A model generated the notes under the pieces. The model saw only the letters and a list, made by a program, of their open reading frames with translations. It was not told where the DNA came from and made no database searches. Shown in pieces: positions 35,976 to 45,664 of a stretch of 64,000 bases of DNA; positions within the stretch are counted from its first letter, which is position 1, and the number at the start of each line of letters is the position of its first letter. A program made the translations under genes and the position numbers. The stretch is from Vacuolonema iberomarrocanum LEGE 07170 (GTDB lineage Bacteria; Cyanobacteriota; Cyanobacteriia; Elainellales; Elainellaceae): positions 1 to 64,000 of the forward strand of contig JADEXA010000014.1 in NCBI GenBank assembly GCA_015207365.1, written 5' to 3'.

Positions 35976-36461
35976 TTAGCTCAAGCCAGAGCAGATGTAG
36001 TCGAAGTACACACCCATTTCCTTACCAGCATCCGCACCAACCAGGCTAGCGGTGACTTCTTTCATGGATTGAATTGCTTGCACAGTCGCAGCAACGGGAA
36101 CACCCAGGGAGTTGTAGGTTTCCTTCAGGCCATTCAGCACACGCTCATCCAGGATGGACGGATCGCCAGCCAGCATCGCGTAGGTGGAATAGCGGAGGTA
36201 GTAGTCCAAGTCGCGGATGCAAGCAGCATAGCGACGAGTGGTGTACATGTTGCCACCGGGGCGGGTGATGTCAGAGTACAGAAGAGACTTGGCAACGGCT
36301 TCCTTAACGATCGCAGCAGCATTTGCACTGATAGTGGTTGCTGCACGAACGCGCAGTTCGCCAGTTGCGAAGTAGCCCTTCAGCTTATCCATTGCGGACC
36401 CATCCAGGTACTTACCCTGAACGTCCGAAGAATTGATTACAGCAGTAATTGCGTCTTGCAT
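35976..36461 (-). CDS. apcB: Allophycocyanin beta subunit ApcB
   Basis: 161 residues. Light-harvesting subunit of the phycobilisome core. Cys81 ([15 protein letters not shown]) carries the phycocyanobilin, and Asn71 (RPGGNMY) is the residue usually N-methylated. It lies 77 bases after apcA. Codon choice is of the highly expressed type (uniform GCA/AAG/CGC use is visible). Confidence 0.98.
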   Translation of the reverse strand: MQDAITAVINSSDVQGKYLDGSAMDKLKGYFATGELRVRAATTISANAAAIVKEAVAKSLLYSDITRPGGNMYTTRRYAACIRDLDYYLRYSTYAMLAGDPSILDERVLNGLKETYNSLGVPVAATVQAIQSMKEVTASLVGADAGKEMGVYFDYICSGLS

Positions 36462-36538
36462 GATTATTTCCTTAAAACATCAACTCAAAGACAACACTCA
36501 AACAAACGCGAAAACGCGTTCAGAGTCGAAGACAGTGC

Positions 36539-37024
36539 CTATTGCATTGCACCGATGACGTAGTCGAAGTAAGAGCCAGCTTCTGAGCCGTCTTCGCCAG
36601 ACATCAGGGAGGTTGCAACGGACTTCATTGCCCGAACGCCTTCTGCTACTGCGTCGATGGGAGTACCGAGAGACTTGTACATCTCACGGACACCAACGAT
36701 ACCGATTTCTTCGATGGGAGTCACATCGCCGGAAACCACACCGTAGGTTACTAGACGGAGGTAGTAGTCGAGGTCACGCAGGCAAGTGGCTGTCATTTCT
36801 TCGCCGTAAGCGTTGCCACCAGGGGAAACTACATCGGGGCGCTTCTGGAACAATTGGTCGCCCGCTTGCTTCACGATGCGCTCACGAGAATCGGTTAGCA
36901 CCTGAGCAATCCGCAGGCGACGCTCGCCAGAGGTCACAAAGGACTTGATACGATCCAGCTCACCAGGGCTGAGGTAACGTGCCTCAGCATCGGCATTCAC
37001 GATTGATTTCGTGACAATACTCAT
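36539..37024 (-). CDS. apcA: Allophycocyanin alpha subunit ApcA
   Basis: 161 residues. Pairs with ApcB to form the allophycocyanin monomer. The chromophore cysteine is Cys81 in [15 protein letters not shown]. First gene of the operon. apcE, found upstream of apcA in many cyanobacteria, is absent: a 370-base leader and palindromic element A2 separate apcA from mscS. Confidence 0.98.
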   Translation of the reverse strand: MSIVTKSIVNADAEARYLSPGELDRIKSFVTSGERRLRIAQVLTDSRERIVKQAGDQLFQKRPDVVSPGGNAYGEEMTATCLRDLDYYLRLVTYGVVSGDVTPIEEIGIVGVREMYKSLGTPIDAVAEGVRAMKSVATSLMSGEDGSEAGSYFDYVIGAMQ

Positions 37025-37391
37025 TGATGGAGTCCTCCAAAAGCAGAAATGTACCAGACGTAAGATAACTGGTATTTGTCAAATTAACGGACTGAAATGG
37101 CTGATTGCCTCAGATGTTTCCCAGGAACGAGCCTATGGAAATCGAAGAGCGTTCAGCCGATACAACCGCTTAGACGCGATCGCTGAGCCCTTGGCATGAC
37201 AGGACGAACCCATCAACCGCTGCCCAAAACGCTCTCGTCTAAACGAATCGGGTGGAAACTATTGAGAGACCGAACGGCTCATAATACTTCCGACACTTAT
37301 TGTGCGGTATTTAGATCCTCTGCCTGAAAACGCCGCAACATTTCGTAATTTACTTACTCATTTACATTCCTTTGCGATCAGTCTGGCCGTT
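37025..37391. promoter_or_regulatory. Long leader/promoter region of apcABC
   Basis: No gene. GGAGGAC close to the apcA ATG is its ribosome site. The strong apc promoter should lie in this stretch; long untranslated leaders are usual for apc operons. Individual promoter boxes could not be fixed. Confidence 0.4.
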
Positions 37392-37494
37392 ATATCAAAT
37401 CCGGTTGAAGAATCCAACGATCGTTTGTGCCCGCTGCAAAGCAGCGGGCACAAACGATCGTTGGGTTTTATGGCTATTTAACCGGACTTGGTAT
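37392..37494 (+). repeat. Palindromic element A2, abutting the mscS stop codon
   Basis: Perfect 24-bp inner stem 37414-37437 with 37441-37464 (starts CCAACGATCGTTTGTGCC). The right outer arm (AACCGGACTTGGTAT) runs into the TAA of the mscS gene (37496-37494 on the minus strand). Confidence 0.95.
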
Positions 37495-38381
37495 TACGAC
37501 CCCAGATCCGTTTCAGAGTAAGGCTCGCTCTCGTTAAATTTTTGCTGATCAAAGTAATGGACGGTACGGATGGGGTAGGGGATGGTAATGTTTGCCTCGT
37601 CGCAGGCGGCTTTGAGGGCGATCGCCACCCGTGACTGTGCCCGCCGCACCTCAGCAATCTGAGGTGCCGTCCAAAACCGCACCTTGAAATTGATGGAACT
37701 ATCGCCAAACCCAACGCAGTCCACTTCAGGCGCGGGTTCCGAGAGCACTCCTTCGACCTGTTCCACCGTCTCCAGGAAGGTTCGCTGGGCCAGCGGCAGC
37801 GGGGTTGTGTAGTCCACGCCAATGTCCAAATCGGTTCGCCGACAGTCGTTTGCCGTCAACACCTTGACGGCACTGGTGAACACAATGGAATTGGGGATTT
37901 CAATCACTTCCCCCATATAGGTGCGCAGCTTTGTAAAGCGGATGTTAACCGTCTCAACCGTTCCTTCGTAGTCACTGACAATAATCTGGTCGCCAAGCCG
38001 AAAGGGTTCTTCTAGCAGCAACAAAATGCCAGCCAGGAAATTTTTGAAGATATCTTGAAACGCAAAGCCAATGGCGACCGAACCCAGACCTAGTAAGGCA
38101 ATAATGTCTCCCAGTTGCAGGCCCGGAAAGGCAACGATCGCCGCTAGCAGAATCCCCAAGACCCAGGTGCCAATTCGCACCGTTTGCAGTGTCAGAATTT
38201 GCAGCGAGCGGCTTTTGACGAACTGCCCCGACACCCGGTCGGCAATCCGGCGGGTAATGCGAGCCCCGTAGGCCGTCATCAAGAGGATCGCCAGGGCAAG
38301 AACAATGCCCGGTAAAAGCTGGACGAGACTGCCTAGAATTTCAAGTAGGCTCTCTTGAACACGGTTAATGACAATGCTCAT
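37494..38381 (-). CDS. MscS-family mechanosensitive ion channel
   Basis: 295 residues, near the size of E. coli MscS. Three membrane helices are visible: about 18-40 (LLPGIVLALAILLMTAYGA), 60-85 and the pore helix 88-115 (LGDIIALLGLGSVAIGFAFQ). These are followed by the family's DIFKNFLAGILLLLEEPFRLGD and the beta domain with RFTKLRTYMGEVIEIPNSI. Releases solutes on hypo-osmotic shock. The stop codon lies on the edge of element A2. Confidence 0.94.
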   Translation of the reverse strand: MSIVINRVQESLLEILGSLVQLLPGIVLALAILLMTAYGARITRRIADRVSGQFVKSRSLQILTLQTVRIGTWVLGILLAAIVAFPGLQLGDIIALLGLGSVAIGFAFQDIFKNFLAGILLLLEEPFRLGDQIIVSDYEGTVETVNIRFTKLRTYMGEVIEIPNSIVFTSAVKVLTANDCRRTDLDIGVDYTTPLPLAQRTFLETVEQVEGVLSEPAPEVDCVGFGDSSINFKVRFWTAPQIAEVRRAQSRVAIALKAACDEANITIPYPIRTVHYFDQQKFNESEPYSETDLGS

Positions 38382-39484
38382 AAATATTCTGTGATCCGCT
38401 CTGTTACTAGCATAGAAACTGCCGTTACCTTATCACTCTCCCTTCGAGATGCGCTGACAAATCAGTGTTATCTTCTTGACGGCGATCGCACATCTAGAAG
38501 GAACAGTGGCGAGGGAAACCAGACATCATCTATCCCCTCTGGAGTCAGAGTCTAGACGAATGTTTTCTGGCAAACATCCATCCGAAGAATTACAGATCTT
38601 TTGTGTAAAAAGATTCTTGCGATCGCAAATGGCTTGAGGGGTTGAATTTGCCTGAAAAGATTGAACGAGATGATCAGGCTAAAAAGATTTCGCTCACCTT
38701 TCTTCCGTCTCTAAAGCGCGCTCTTAAAAACTCTTAAAATTAGACAATTTCGATTCAATTTGAGGTCTAGCGTTTTCTTCAGAGCCTATTCCAAGTATTA
38801 GCGCTCACAAAATCGATGTGGGATTTGATCGCTCAGCAAGGCACTTAATATTTTTTAGAGAATTGTATTATGGGAGTACAGGTCTAAAAGATTACCGTTA
38901 TCACGCTCAACCGAGGAAAAATGAGCAACCTTCCGCATACGGCATGTGCCCAAAGAACCCAGAAGCGGGCATTTCTCAGGATTATTGCCGATGTTTTTCC
39001 ACCGCATGTGCCCCTATTCTAAAAGCGGCTAACTCAAAGGCGGTGCACATATCATTGCTGTGCGCTGATGTCACCCCTTTTATCGACTCGATTTATGTGT
39101 CTACTCAGCATGTGCTTGCCCGATTGTGTCGGTCATACTGCTCCGTTCATGTCATTTGCGAATAATCATGTATAGGCGGCAATTGTACATCGGCAACAAC
39201 AGGTGAGCCAAAACGCTAGCTATTGCCTCGCTTTCAAAGGATGAAACGTCCGGATTGCCCTCCTCCTATAAGAATATTATTTGGAGCTTTTCTGGAATAG
39301 GTTATTGTTTCTGTGTGTCCCGTCCTGTTGGTGTTGATTGCATGTTCGGTTGTGTTGTGCAGAAGGTCGCTCTCTACCCTATCTGCGTTGCGTACATTCC
39401 AGAACACCGTCACTTCAACCCAAGCGCTTTTCTTAAGCCCCCGTGCGTGGGTTCGTTTAACGCTACTCTCAGGAGTTTCACGCT
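38382..39484. other. 1.1-kb gene-free region
   Basis: No supported gene. Plus-strand ORFs at 38818-39165 and 39255-39578 lack ribosome sites and protein-like composition (many Cys, Ser and His scattered without pattern). No hairpin element of families A-G occurs here, unlike other large gaps. CTCAGGAGTTTC at the right end is the ribosome site of the next gene. Confidence 0.5.
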
Positions 39485-39880
39485 ATGCGAATGCAATCTA
39501 CCTCTGCTTCAAACATGTCAAATTCTGCCCCTAGCCATTTCAAGCCACCGAGCCAAGAAAGAGCCGAGCGGCATCTGAAGCGAGCGAAAGACCAGTTCAA
39601 GATGAAACGGTACAACGAGGCCGTCAAAGAGCTCCGCGACGCTATTAAGCTCGACCCCAAGAAAAGTGAGTTCCATGCTTGGTTAGCCAAGGTGCAACTC
39701 AAGAAGGGGTTGACCGGAATGACAAATATCAGCGTTCGTCAGGCTCTCAAGCTTGATCCAGATAACGAGCTGGCGCTGGAATGCCAGAAGTTAGCGGAGA
39801 GTCAGTCGATTGATAAGAGCGATGCGCCCACCGAAAAACACAAAGGTTTGGGCAGTTTGCTGACTCGCAAGTTGTTTTGA
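39485..39880 (+). CDS. Small TPR protein
   Basis: 131 residues. Basic, Ser-rich first 30 residues, then two to three tetratricopeptide-like units (RAKDQFKMKRYNEAVKELRD, AIKLDPKKSEFHAWLAKVQL, ALKLDPDNELALECQKL), and a short tail GLGSLLTRKLF. TPRs mediate protein contacts; partner unknown. Such proteins in cyanobacteria are sometimes annotated as DnaJ-linked, but no J domain is present. AGGAG lies 9 bases before the ATG. A strong terminator follows. Confidence 0.8.
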   Translation: MRMQSTSASNMSNSAPSHFKPPSQERAERHLKRAKDQFKMKRYNEAVKELRDAIKLDPKKSEFHAWLAKVQLKKGLTGMTNISVRQALKLDPDNELALECQKLAESQSIDKSDAPTEKHKGLGSLLTRKLF

Positions 39881-39908
39881 GATGAGTTCCAACTCATTTT
39901 GAAACTTG

Positions 39909-39966
39909 TATCCCCTTCTCTGCCGAATCGTCGGCCATCAAGACGATGGAGAAGGGGATATTTTTT
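39909..39966 (+). terminator. Rho-independent terminator of the TPR gene
   Basis: TATCCCCTTCTC (39909-39920) pairs perfectly with GAGAAGGGGATA (39949-39960), followed by TTTTTT. A smaller inner stem fills the loop. It also lies close to the end of the convergent PLP-enzyme gene. Confidence 0.88.
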
Positions 39967-39982
39967 GGCATTGTTGATGAGG

Positions 39983-41218
39983 TCATATCCTCTCCGCTTC
40001 CACCGCTTCGATCGCTGCTTCAAGGGCGATCGCCATATGAGTCCAATGGGTTCCACCCTGGCAGAAGACGATGTAAGGCTCCCGCAATGGGCCATCCGCC
40101 GACAACTCCGACGTACTGCCGTCAATGAAGGTGCCACCTGCCATCACCAACTGGCTTTCGTAGCCCGGTGTCACCGCCGGAACCGGGCGCAAGTAAGAAC
40201 CGATGGGCGACCAAGTTTGAAGCGCGGCGCAAAATGCCGTTACCTTTTCGGGACTACCCAGCTTAATCGCTTGAATGACATCGCGACGAGGGGCATCCGG
40301 CAGTGGATTGACGGGATAGCCCAGTTTGTCGAAGATCCATGCCACTAAATAATTCCCCTTTATCGCTTCGCCCACCATTTGGGGTGCGAGGAATAAACCT
40401 TGGAACAGCAGACGATTTTGATCTAGCGTTGCCCCTCCTTCGGAACCAATGCCCGGTGTGGTAAGGCGGCAGCAGGCTTGCTCCACCAAGTTCGCTCGCC
40501 CCGCCACATAGCCCCCGGCAGTAACGATGGTGCCACCCGGATTTTTGATCAAAGAGCCTGCCATCAGGTCGGCTCCAATAGCGGTAGGCTCGCGATCGCC
40601 CACAAACTCCCCGTAGCAATTATCGACAAAGCAGACGGCGTTGGGGTTTTGCTGCTTCACCAACTGGCAAAGGCGCTCGATGTCAGCGATCGCCAAACTC
40701 GCGCGCCAGGAATACCCACAGGAGCGCTGGATCAGTACCATCCGGGTTTCGGGACGTACTGCCGTTGCCAAGGTGTCCCAATCCAGGGAACCATCGGGCA
40801 ACAGCTCGACTTGACGATAGTGAATGCCAAAGTCGCGCAAAGACCCTTGACCTTCCCCCCGCAAACCGATTACTTCTTCCAGGGTGTCGTAGGGGGCACC
40901 AGCTACTGACAACAGCTCATCCCCCGGACGCAAGACACCGTAGAGCGCAGCGGCGATCGCATGGGTGCCCGACACAAACTGCACCCGCACCGCAGCGGCC
41001 TCCGCCTGCATCACCGAGGCAAACACGCGATCCATCACATCTCGCCCCAGGTCGCCATGCCCGTAGCCACTCACGCTAGCAAAGTGCTGCACCCCCACTT
41101 GATGCGCACGAAATGCTTCTAGCAATCGCTTGAGACTGCGCTGAGTGTGCTGGTCGATGCAGGCAAAGGTGGGTTGCAGGGCGATTTGTGCTTGCTGAAG
41201 CAACTCTTGTGAATTCAT
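39983..41218 (-). CDS. Methionine gamma-lyase-family PLP enzyme (aluminium-resistance-like, COG4100)
   Basis: 411 residues from the ATG at 41218. Fold-type I PLP protein: FVSGTHAIAAALYGVLRPGDE near the cofactor, VLIQRSCGYSWRASL, CFVDNCYGEFVGDREP (Asp binding the pyridine nitrogen), and MAGSLIKNPGGTI with the Schiff-base Lys. This is the conserved bacterial family once called aluminium resistance protein. The exact reaction is unproven; a cystathionine or methionine gamma-lyase type of C-S chemistry is assumed. Not in an operon. Confidence 0.88.
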   Translation of the reverse strand: MNSQELLQQAQIALQPTFACIDQHTQRSLKRLLEAFRAHQVGVQHFASVSGYGHGDLGRDVMDRVFASVMQAEAAAVRVQFVSGTHAIAAALYGVLRPGDELLSVAGAPYDTLEEVIGLRGEGQGSLRDFGIHYRQVELLPDGSLDWDTLATAVRPETRMVLIQRSCGYSWRASLAIADIERLCQLVKQQNPNAVCFVDNCYGEFVGDREPTAIGADLMAGSLIKNPGGTIVTAGGYVAGRANLVEQACCRLTTPGIGSEGGATLDQNRLLFQGLFLAPQMVGEAIKGNYLVAWIFDKLGYPVNPLPDAPRRDVIQAIKLGSPEKVTAFCAALQTWSPIGSYLRPVPAVTPGYESQLVMAGGTFIDGSTSELSADGPLREPYIVFCQGGTHWTHMAIALEAAIEAVEAERI

Positions 41219-41519
41219 ACGGCGATCGCGCAATATCTATTCTTGGTCATTCAAAATCCTTTGGCATTGTCCCTCGAAAGCGCCTCAAGAATCCTCTGAT
41301 CAACACAAGGGCTCTCTCGCGATTACTTGTTGATCACCGTTGGTAGTAGTTGATCTGTTACGGAGCGAAAGGTTGCGATCGCTTAAAATCCGAGAGTATA
41401 AGTGGCGCATTCAACGAAGAGTTTAAGGAATGGTTTAATCGTATTTCTCCTTTCAGAGCTGAGCAGCAACCCGCACCAGAAGAGAGTCGATAGCTAACTA
41501 ACTATTGAGGGAATGTCCT
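41219..41519. promoter_or_regulatory. Divergent spacer upstream of the PLP gene and toxin-antitoxin pair
   Basis: No gene or palindromic element is seen. GAGGGA at 41506-41511 is the ribosome site of the antitoxin gene. Operator-like inverted repeats for antitoxin autoregulation were looked for; TTGATCACC/GGTGATCAA-like fragments near 41330 are too weak to call. Confidence 0.3.
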
Positions 41520-41762
41520 ATGCAAATCACGATTGACCTACCGCCAGATCTTGAACAAGACTTGATCCGTCAAGCTGCCCAGTCTGATGTTCCACTTCAA
41601 ACCTTGATTTTGCAGGCTCTACGTCAATTAATCCAATCAAAAGCGAATTCTACTTCCCAGTGGCCAGACGTTGTCCTGTCTTACAAAGGCAATCCTGACT
41701 TTCCTGCGTTTGAGTCCTACCGACACGAACTTCTCCCGCCCCGTGAACCGGAGCTATTTTGA
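41520..41762 (+). CDS. Antitoxin of a VapBC-like pair
   Basis: 80 residues from the ATG at 41520, with GAGGGA 8 bases ahead. The N-terminus MQITIDLPPDLEQDLIRQAA followed by a helical stretch fits a ribbon-helix-helix-type DNA-binding half. The acidic/aromatic tail (WPDVVLSYKGNPDFPAFESY) would wrap around the toxin. Its TGA overlaps the toxin ATG by one base (ATGA-type coupling), the usual antitoxin-first order. Confidence 0.82.
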   Translation: MQITIDLPPDLEQDLIRQAAQSDVPLQTLILQALRQLIQSKANSTSQWPDVVLSYKGNPDFPAFESYRHELLPPREPELF

Positions 41763-42166
41763 TGCGTTATCTTCTCGATACTTGCGTCATCAGCGACTTT
41801 ATCAAAGGCGAGGCTGGAACTACAGTTAGGCTCAGACAAACCCCACCTGTTGAAATTGCTGTCTCAGCGGTCACAGTCATGGAATTACGATATGGCTTGG
41901 CACTTAACCCGCAACGTGTTCAGAAGGTTGGACCTGCGATCGCTAGCATTCTATCTTCTGTAGCCATTCTGCCATTCGACACTGTAGAAGCTGAACAGGC
42001 TGCTCAAATCCGTGCTGCTCTCAAATCCAAAGGGCAGCCAATTGGTGCTTACGATGTCTTGATTGCAGCTACTGCGCTTCAGCATAACTTGACTATGGTT
42101 ACAGCAAATCAACGGGAATTTGAGCGAGTCTCTGGTTTACAGATCGAAAATTGGCGACAATCCTGA
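41762..42166 (+). CDS. VapC-like PIN-domain toxin
   Basis: 134 residues, PIN-domain ribonuclease: MRYLLDTCVISDFIKG (first Asp), TVMELRYGLAL (Glu), and GAYDVLIAATALQHNLTMVTANQREF (third and fourth acidic positions plus the TANxxxF family end). Such toxins cut tRNA or rRNA until neutralised by the antitoxin. All expected acidic residues are present, so it should be active. Confidence 0.9.
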   Translation: MRYLLDTCVISDFIKGEAGTTVRLRQTPPVEIAVSAVTVMELRYGLALNPQRVQKVGPAIASILSSVAILPFDTVEAEQAAQIRAALKSKGQPIGAYDVLIAATALQHNLTMVTANQREFERVSGLQIENWRQS

Positions 42167-42227
42167 AGCGGTGGTTGATGTCGTCGCAGTTCAATCTGGC
42201 AAGGTAGTGGACAGGTGAAAGCGATCG

Positions 42228-43439
42228 ATGGAACTGAAGGATTGTATTGTTCTGGTTGGAGTGCAACTGGAGCCACGGCATTGCCGCCGTTTGGTGATTG
42301 CCGAGGGCGTGGTTCAGAAAATGGAGTTGGGGGAGCCGGTGTGGGCGATCGCCCATGGCGCGTTGGTAGTGATGCCGGGAATGTACAACGCCCACACCCA
42401 TATGGGCGACGCATGCCTGCCCGACGGTGCCACAGGCATGACACTGGAGCAGGGCTTCTTTCGCCCCGATGGCTACAAATATCGCGAGCTGGCGCAGCAA
42501 ACGGAAGACGAGCACCTGAGCCACATCATCGCGCACTTGCGCTATATGGCCCGAACGGGGACAGTTGGGCACGTCGATTTTCGGGAGCAGGGGGTGTATG
42601 GCAGTCGGCTGTTGCGCCGAGCCTCTGAGGAGACGGGGGTGCGATCGCTCATCCTGGGGCAATTCAATGAGCTGCCGTTTGATGCCGCCGCATTGCAGGC
42701 TAATCAAGCGCCGTTGGAAGACGAGGCGATCGCCGAACTGGAAAGTATTTTGGCGATCGCCGATGGCTTTTCGGAAAGCACCATGAACGACCTCACCGAT
42801 CCGGCCTGGGTGCAAATTCGCCAGATCACCGAGCGCCATCACAAGCTGCGCGCCATTCACTGCCTGGAAAATGACGGCTACCGGGAGGTGAGCCTGGCGG
42901 TGACCGGGAAAGGGGATTTGGAACGGGCGATTGTTCTCTACACCCCCGACCTGGTCATCCATGCCACGGTCGCCAATGCCAACGAGATTGCCCTCCTCTC
43001 CCAACATCGCATCAATGTCGCCCTCAACCCTCGCGCCAACAGCAACCTGGGACTTCCCCTTGCCCCCATTACCGCGCTCTTGGACAGTGACGCCAACCTC
43101 CTCCTCGGCACGGACAATGGCTTACTCAACAGCCCCAACCTGTTCGCGGAGCTGGATTTCACCTACAAAATCGCCAAAAGCCAGTATGGAGATGCGGTGC
43201 GTCCTGCCCCCACCGACATCCTCAAAATGGTGACCAGCAATGTCCGGCACCTGCTCCCCGAAACGCCTGGCTACCTGGATGTCGGTTTGCCCGCCGACCT
43301 GGTGGTGCTCGACTTCCACAAGCCCCATCTCCGCGCCAGTCGCCATCTAGTCGCCTCCATCCTCACCCGCGTCACTCCCGACGATGTGCTCCTGACGCTC
43401 CGTCAAGGCAAACCTCTTTATCAAAACTCCGATCATTAA
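42228..43439 (+). CDS. Amidohydrolase-family metal-dependent hydrolase
   Basis: 403 residues, cytosine-deaminase/chlorohydrolase-like TIM barrel: MPGMYNAHTHMGDA (HxH metal motif), a long insertion before VGHVDFREQGVYGS, AIHCLENDG (His), VIHATVANANEI (His), ALNPRANSNLGLP, and LLGTDNGLLNSPN with the metal-binding Asp. The family hydrolyses deaminase-type substrates. This form with FREQG is also seen in archaea and cyanobacteria, with unknown substrate. Starts 61 bases after the toxin gene but is probably independent. Confidence 0.87.
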   Translation: MELKDCIVLVGVQLEPRHCRRLVIAEGVVQKMELGEPVWAIAHGALVVMPGMYNAHTHMGDACLPDGATGMTLEQGFFRPDGYKYRELAQQTEDEHLSHIIAHLRYMARTGTVGHVDFREQGVYGSRLLRRASEETGVRSLILGQFNELPFDAAALQANQAPLEDEAIAELESILAIADGFSESTMNDLTDPAWVQIRQITERHHKLRAIHCLENDGYREVSLAVTGKGDLERAIVLYTPDLVIHATVANANEIALLSQHRINVALNPRANSNLGLPLAPITALLDSDANLLLGTDNGLLNSPNLFAELDFTYKIAKSQYGDAVRPAPTDILKMVTSNVRHLLPETPGYLDVGLPADLVVLDFHKPHLRASRHLVASILTRVTPDDVLLTLRQGKPLYQNSDH

Positions 43440-43470
43440 TGTGGTTTCTCGAAAAGGATAGACCCGCTGG

Positions 43471-43543
43471 CTTCGACTGCGCTCAGCCATCGTTCGACTG
43501 CGCTCAGCCAGGTCGTCGTTACGTACCCTGAGCGCAGTCGAAG
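43471..43543. repeat. Three copies of a 16-bp motif, one inverted
   Basis: CTTCGACTGCGCTCAG at 43471-43486, nearly the same again at 43492-43507, and its inverse CTGAGCGCAGTCGAAG at 43528-43543. The inverted copy can pair with either of the others, giving two alternative hairpins. This motif is a widespread intergenic repeat in bacteria. Confidence 0.88.
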
Positions 43544-43605
43544 GGCACAGTCTTAAAAGGTAGATTCTGTTCTGGAATTCTCCGATTCTCCTAATTTGCA
43601 TGCCG

Positions 43606-43652
43606 CGATCGGGTTGGCAACCCTCAAGCCGTGAGGAGAACCAACCCGATCG
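43606..43652. repeat. Nested hairpin upstream of the GH3 gene
   Basis: CGATCGGGTTGG (43606-43617) pairs with CCAACCCGATCG (43641-43652). Inside the loop CCTCA (43622-43626) pairs with TGAGG (43632-43636). May end the amidohydrolase transcript or be a further palindromic element; there is no T-run. Confidence 0.7.
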
Positions 43653-43827
43653 GGTCTGATTGTCGTAATTAGGATAACGGTCTGCAAACTGTGTCAAGAG
43701 ATGTGACGCTTCAGAAAGCGGGGAGATGCTGTCCCCCCTTGAGCCGACGGAATCCTAAAATCTTCTGGTGCTGCGTGCAGCAGCTTTTGGAGCGTGTGGT
43801 TATTTCGAGGAAAGCGAGAGGGCTGGA

Positions 43828-45513
43828 ATGGCAAATTTGGCGCTGAATGTAATTGGTGGTGTGGCGCGGCAGGCACGGCGACGATTTATCCGACATACAC
43901 AGCACACTGAGGCACGGCAAGCCACCTTTTTGCGATCGCTCCTCCAAGTGAATCAGGACACAAGCCTGGGGCGGGCGCTGGGTTTGCCTGCCGTGAAGAC
44001 CGTCGATGACTTTCGCCAGCAGGTACCGATTGCTCGCTACAGCGATTATGAATCCTATGTCGAACGCGCATTTCAGGGCGAAGCCAACGTCATTACCCCC
44101 GAGCCAATCGTGTACTTCAGCCTCACCAGTGGCTCTACAGGGAAACAAAAGATCTTGCCCATTACCAAGCGATCGCGACGGGCGGTGAGCCAGGCCAACC
44201 AGGTGGCGATCGGCTTCGCCGCCCATGCTGCCCATCGCGATCGCCGCCCCCTTGGCAAAATGCTTTACACCAACTCTGCCCGCCCCTACGGGCAGTCGCC
44301 CCAGGGCATTACCTATGGCCCCATCAGCGTCGGTGACCTCAATCTCATGGGGGCACTCTATCGCCAGGTGTTTGCCCATCCGTTGGATGTGCTGAAATCA
44401 TCGGACAACCTGGCTCGCAACTATATGGCGCTGTTGTTTGCCCTGCGCGATCGCCATCTGGGGATCGTTAGTGCAACGTTCCCGGTGTATGCCCTGAGCT
44501 TCTGCCAATACCTGGAACGCCATGCCGAAAGCCTGATCGAAGATATAGAAACAGGTACGATCGCCCCCTGGGTGAAGCTGGAACCAGAGTTGCGCGATCG
44601 CCTAGAGCGGCAGTGGCACCCCGATACAAAACGGGCGGCTGAGCTCCAGAAAATCTTGCAGGACAACGGGTCTTTACGTCCCAAAGATGTATGGCAGGAT
44701 CTGGCCTTCATCGTCACGGCACGGGGCGGTACATCCAATTTCTACCTGGAACGCTTCCCCGACTATTTTGGCGACACGCCTGTGTTTGGGGGAACCTATG
44801 CGTCGGCGGAGGCCACCTACGGTGTGCATCGCGACTTTGGGACAGATGGCGTGATTCTTGCCGTTAACAGCGGTTTCTATGAATTCATCCCCGAAGCGGA
44901 GTGGGAGCAGGATCAACCCACAACGCTATTGCCCCATGAGTTGAATGTGGGCGATCGCTACCGCATCCTTGTCACGGCTCTCAACGGTTTGTATCGCTAT
45001 GACATTGGCGATGTGGTGGAAGTAGAGGGTTTCTTCAACAGCGCCCCAATCTTTACGTTCCGCCATCGCATCGGAAGTATCCTATCCTCAACAACCGAAA
45101 AAACCTCCGAATTCCATGTGGTGCAAGTGATGCAGCGGCTTCAGCAGGAATTTGATGTGACTCTAGAGAACTTCTGTATTACTCTGGCATCCGGCGAGAT
45201 TCCCCCGCCCTATGAGGTCAATATCGAACTGGCACCGCGACAGTACCTATCTAACCCGGAGCAGTTTCTCATCCGCTTTGATGAGCTGCTCTCTGAAGTG
45301 CAAATTTCCTATGCGGCGAAACGCCCGGATCTCATTCCCCCTCCCCGCCTACGGCTACTGGCTGCGGGAAGCTTCGCCCAGTTGCGCCAAACGCTGGTTG
45401 AGAGAGGAATGTTGGAGTCCCAGATCAAACTGCCCAAACTGACGAGCGATCGCCACCATCTCGATGGCTTGTCCGTCGAGCAGGAAATTCGGATAGCCTT
45501 ACAAAACCATTAA
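43828..45513 (+). CDS. GH3 auxin-responsive-promoter-family acyl-adenylating enzyme
   Basis: 561 residues from the ATG at 43828 (MANLALNVIGGVARQARRRF); the frame is open 20 codons further but lacks a ribosome site there. GH3 proteins belong to the ANL adenylate-forming group and, in plants, join amino acids to auxin, jasmonate or salicylate. The ATP motif YFSLTSGSTGKQKILPIT and the second motif GGTYASAEATYG are clear, as is GLYRYDIGDVVEVEGF. Bacterial members have unknown acyl substrates. No secondary-metabolite cluster surrounds it. Confidence 0.88.
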   Translation: MANLALNVIGGVARQARRRFIRHTQHTEARQATFLRSLLQVNQDTSLGRALGLPAVKTVDDFRQQVPIARYSDYESYVERAFQGEANVITPEPIVYFSLTSGSTGKQKILPITKRSRRAVSQANQVAIGFAAHAAHRDRRPLGKMLYTNSARPYGQSPQGITYGPISVGDLNLMGALYRQVFAHPLDVLKSSDNLARNYMALLFALRDRHLGIVSATFPVYALSFCQYLERHAESLIEDIETGTIAPWVKLEPELRDRLERQWHPDTKRAAELQKILQDNGSLRPKDVWQDLAFIVTARGGTSNFYLERFPDYFGDTPVFGGTYASAEATYGVHRDFGTDGVILAVNSGFYEFIPEAEWEQDQPTTLLPHELNVGDRYRILVTALNGLYRYDIGDVVEVEGFFNSAPIFTFRHRIGSILSSTTEKTSEFHVVQVMQRLQQEFDVTLENFCITLASGEIPPPYEVNIELAPRQYLSNPEQFLIRFDELLSEVQISYAAKRPDLIPPPRLRLLAAGSFAQLRQTLVERGMLESQIKLPKLTSDRHHLDGLSVEQEIRIALQNH

Positions 45514-45517
45514 GGGT

Positions 45518-45606
45518 CAGGATTACCAAAACTTGCGGCATTCTGAGTAAATTCGTTGAGGTTGTGGCCGCGTCGCGGCCACAACACCAACAAAATGCGT
45601 AAGTTC
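45518..45606 (-). repeat. Palindromic element B4
   Basis: Inner stem 45555-45572 with 45574-45591 (GTTGAGGTTGTGGCCGCG, two mismatches). Flanks AAAACTTGCGGCATTCTGAG and ATGCGTAAGTTC match family B in reverse orientation. Begins 5 bases after the GH3 stop. Confidence 0.85.
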
Positions 45607-45664
45607 AGAAGGGTGCTGCTGCCCATGAAGGCTCTGACATCGACGACGATGATCGCCAGGGCGA

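Noticed and set aside
38818..39165. 115-codon ORF in the large gap after mscS
   Set aside because: Scattered Cys/His/Ser content, no ribosome site and no recognisable domain. Treated as chance.
42099..43007. 302-codon minus-strand ORF opposite the amidohydrolase gene
   Set aside because: Fully antisense to a clear amidohydrolase with metal motifs. Shadow of its codon bias.
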